DNA from: AP-15 sp963747735
Lineage (GTDB): Bacteria; Pseudomonadota; Alphaproteobacteria; ATCC43930; CGMCC-115725
Assembly (NCBI GenBank): GCA_963747735.1
Contig: CAVVGE010000019.1
Span: 1 to 64,000 of the forward strand
Direction of reading: 5' to 3'
DNA: 64,000 nucleotides
Positions within the stretch are counted from its first letter, which is position 1; each line of letters begins with the position of its first letter. Positions 62,742-64,000 of this stretch are shown in pieces. Made by a program: the position numbers and the translations under genes. The notes below the pieces were generated by a model. The model searched no databases and was not told the DNA's origin. It saw only the letters and a list, made by a program, of their open reading frames with translations.

Positions 62742-62991
62742 GCTGCACATCTTCAAGCCGCCGGGTCTCGCCGCGCGCGAACTCCTCCTCTCCGCGCCGG
62801 ATCGCCTCGATCTCCTCGGGTGTGGCATCTTCCGCCGGCGGCAAGGAGCCGACAGTCCCGACGTACCAGCGGATCGCAGCGCGCACCGCTTCGGTCCTGG
62901 TCAACCTTTGCCGCTCGCGCACCCGGTCGAGCTCGGCCAGCTCGCTCTCTGGCAGCAGGGTCCTGATGGTCTTCTTTGTTTGGACAGTCAT
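62707..62991 (-). CDS. Ribbon-helix-helix antitoxin-like protein
   Basis: 94 residues. An N-terminal RHH strand-helix pattern (KKTIRTLLPESELAELDRVR then LTRTEAVRAAIRWYV) is followed by a Glu-rich tail (EEIEAIRRGEEEFARGE). Overlaps the degenerate RelE-like toxin by 35 bases, as in relBE/parDE operons. Probably still made; its toxin partner is damaged. Confidence 0.85.
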   Translation of the reverse strand: MTVQTKKTIRTLLPESELAELDRVRERQRLTRTEAVRAAIRWYVGTVGSLPPAEDATPEEIEAIRRGEEEFARGETRRLEDVQHEPGLPTRQPG

Positions 62992-63108
62992 CGTCCGAAT
63001 TTCCTCGGCGAATTTGGACTCGCGTTGGGATTTCCAGCCAAGTCAGGCCATCTCGACCGGTTGCCACCCGCCGGCGCGAGCCGTGGCTCCATGATCGGTC
63101 GTCCGAGC

Positions 63109-63843
63109 TTACTCGCCAAGGTAGGCCCTTTCGACCTCGGGGTTGCGGATCGCTTCCTGGGGCGGACCGTCGGCGATCTTGTGGCCGGCGACGAGCACGA
63201 CGAGCCGGGTCGAAAAGCTCATGACCGCGCTCATGATGTGCTCGATCAGGACGATCGTGATGCCGCCCTCGTTGAGCCGAAACAGCACCGCCAGGATCTC
63301 CTCGACCTCGGCGGGCGACAGCCCGGCCATCGCCTCGTCGGCGAACAGGAGCCGCGGGGCGCTCGCTACTGCGCGCGCCAATTCGAGCTTGCGCATCTCG
63401 ACCTGGGTCAGCTCGCGCGGCAGCTGCGAGGCCTTGTCGGCGAGCCCGACATCATCGAGAAGGGCGCGGCCGCGCGCGCCGATTTCCGTCTCGGAAAGGC
63501 GCGCCCCATGCCGGGCATTGACCGTGTAGTAGAGCGGGATACGCAGATTGTCGAGGAGGCTCAGGCTGCGGAACGGCTTTGGCAGCTGAAAGCTGCGGGC
63601 GAGGCCGAGGCGGGTGCGGCGGTAGGCCGGCAGGCGGTCGATCGGGCGGCCGTCAAAGACGAGATTGCCGCTGTCGTGACGCAGGATGCCGGTCAAGCAA
63701 TTGACGAGCGTGCTTTTGCCGGAGCCGTTCGGCCCGATCAGCCCGAGCCGCTCGCCCGATGCCACTGCGAGATCGATGCCGTCGAGCGCGACAAAACCGC
63801 CAAAGCGCTTGCCGAGCCCGCTGACTTCGAGCAGCGCCGTCAT
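63109..63843 (-). CDS. LIV-type ABC transporter ATP-binding protein (LivG-like), second system
   Basis: 244 residues. Walker A GPNGSGKS, RELTQVEMRKLELARAV in the signature position (a degenerate LSGGQ, as in LivG), Walker B LLFADEAMAGLSPAE, and IVLIEHIM. ATG 63843 overlaps the stop of the LivM-like permease. The importer's binding protein and LivH are beyond the window edge. Confidence 0.92.
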   Translation of the reverse strand: MTALLEVSGLGKRFGGFVALDGIDLAVASGERLGLIGPNGSGKSTLVNCLTGILRHDSGNLVFDGRPIDRLPAYRRTRLGLARSFQLPKPFRSLSLLDNLRIPLYYTVNARHGARLSETEIGARGRALLDDVGLADKASQLPRELTQVEMRKLELARAVASAPRLLFADEAMAGLSPAEVEEILAVLFRLNEGGITIVLIEHIMSAVMSFSTRLVVLVAGHKIADGPPQEAIRNPEVERAYLGE

Positions 63844-64000
63844 CGCCGCCTCCCGCGCCAGCCGCGCACCAGCCCGACGATCCCGTTGGGCGCTACGACG
63901 ACAAAGGCGATCAGCAGCAGGCCGACGATCAAGAGATTGAGCGCCGAGGAGATCGTCACGGTGGCGATCTGCTGGATCGTCCCCAAGAGGATCGCGCCGA
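63840..64000 (-). CDS. LIV-type ABC transporter permease (LivM-like), C-terminal part only
   Basis: Cut by the window edge. The visible end reads GAILLGTIQQIATVTISSAL then LLIVGLLLIAFVVVAPNGIV and a short basic tail before TGA. This is the last membrane helix and tail of a LivM-type permease. The stop overlaps the LivG-like ATG (ATGA). Confidence 0.75.
   Translation of the reverse strand, partial: GAILLGTIQQIATVTISSALNLLIVGLLLIAFVVVAPNGIVGLVRGWRGRRR

Noticed and set aside
1..64000. tRNA or rRNA genes
   Set aside because: I looked for T-loop-like GTTCGAATC motifs and conserved rRNA stretches while reading and found none; a tRNA scan would be decisive.

Overview
The window is a high-GC, gene-dense chromosomal segment of an alphaproteobacterium. 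The best lineage markers are the nitrogen-regulation block dusB-ntrB-ntrC-ntrY-ntrX followed by hfq-hflX, a fused ispDF, a MucR/Ros zinc-finger regulator, a small aa3-oxidase subunit IV-like protein and an NtrX without a GAFTGA motif. The order is not fixed by sequence alone; a soil Rhodospirillales or Hyphomicrobiales member is my inference. I saw no tRNA, rRNA or CRISPR array.

Layout. 1-5130: catabolic genes (amidohydrolase, Rieske dioxygenase alpha and beta subunits) interrupted by decayed TRI-type substrate-binding protein genes, then MucR. 5154-13865: ATZ/TRZ-type amidohydrolase, P1/DmpA peptidase, two tandem substrate-binding proteins and a complete branched-chain-amino-acid-type (LIV/HAAT) ABC importer. 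13866-20900: a GIY-YIG remnant and palindromic repeats, FMN-binding protein, enoyl-CoA hydratase, RadC with an unusual N-terminal domain, two small unknown genes, acyl-CoA dehydrogenase, GFA protein, SnoaL-like and TPR proteins. 21173-29680: SDR, CoxIV-like peptide, purN, then DUF2066-pgsA-like-hda and ppk1-ppx with sixA convergent. 29677-41536: hflX-hfq, HAD phosphatase, ntrXYCB, dusB, then divergent ispDF-pgpA-cinA. 41561-50838: nitrilase, MOSC, MFS, phosphoketolase, and a convergent ppk2-K+ channel-SulP operon. 50941-55630: glycine cleavage operon gcvT-H-PA-PB behind a tandem glycine riboswitch. 55791-59915: VapBC-like pair, folC-accD, Sel1-like protein. 59916-64000: repeat-rich region with a decayed IS110 transposase, a degenerate RelE/RHH pair and the 3' part of a second LIV importer.

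How the genes work together. Two HAAT importers, the aromatic dioxygenase, several hydrolases and acyl-CoA enzymes point to a heterotroph scavenging small organic acids and amides. Polyphosphate metabolism appears twice (ppk1-ppx and ppk2). The Ntr block supplies nitrogen control.

Notable: several otherwise intact genes (gcvT, folC, the SulP gene, the Sel1 gene, the first amidohydrolase) each carry one small insertion that breaks the frame. Because core genes are hit, sequencing or assembly error is at least as likely as real decay. A family of short hairpins with GNRA-like tetraloops recurs through the window, and three copies sit inside the IS110 transposase. No clearly new multi-gene system was found; the best candidates for novelty are the hairpin family and the RadC N-terminal domain.
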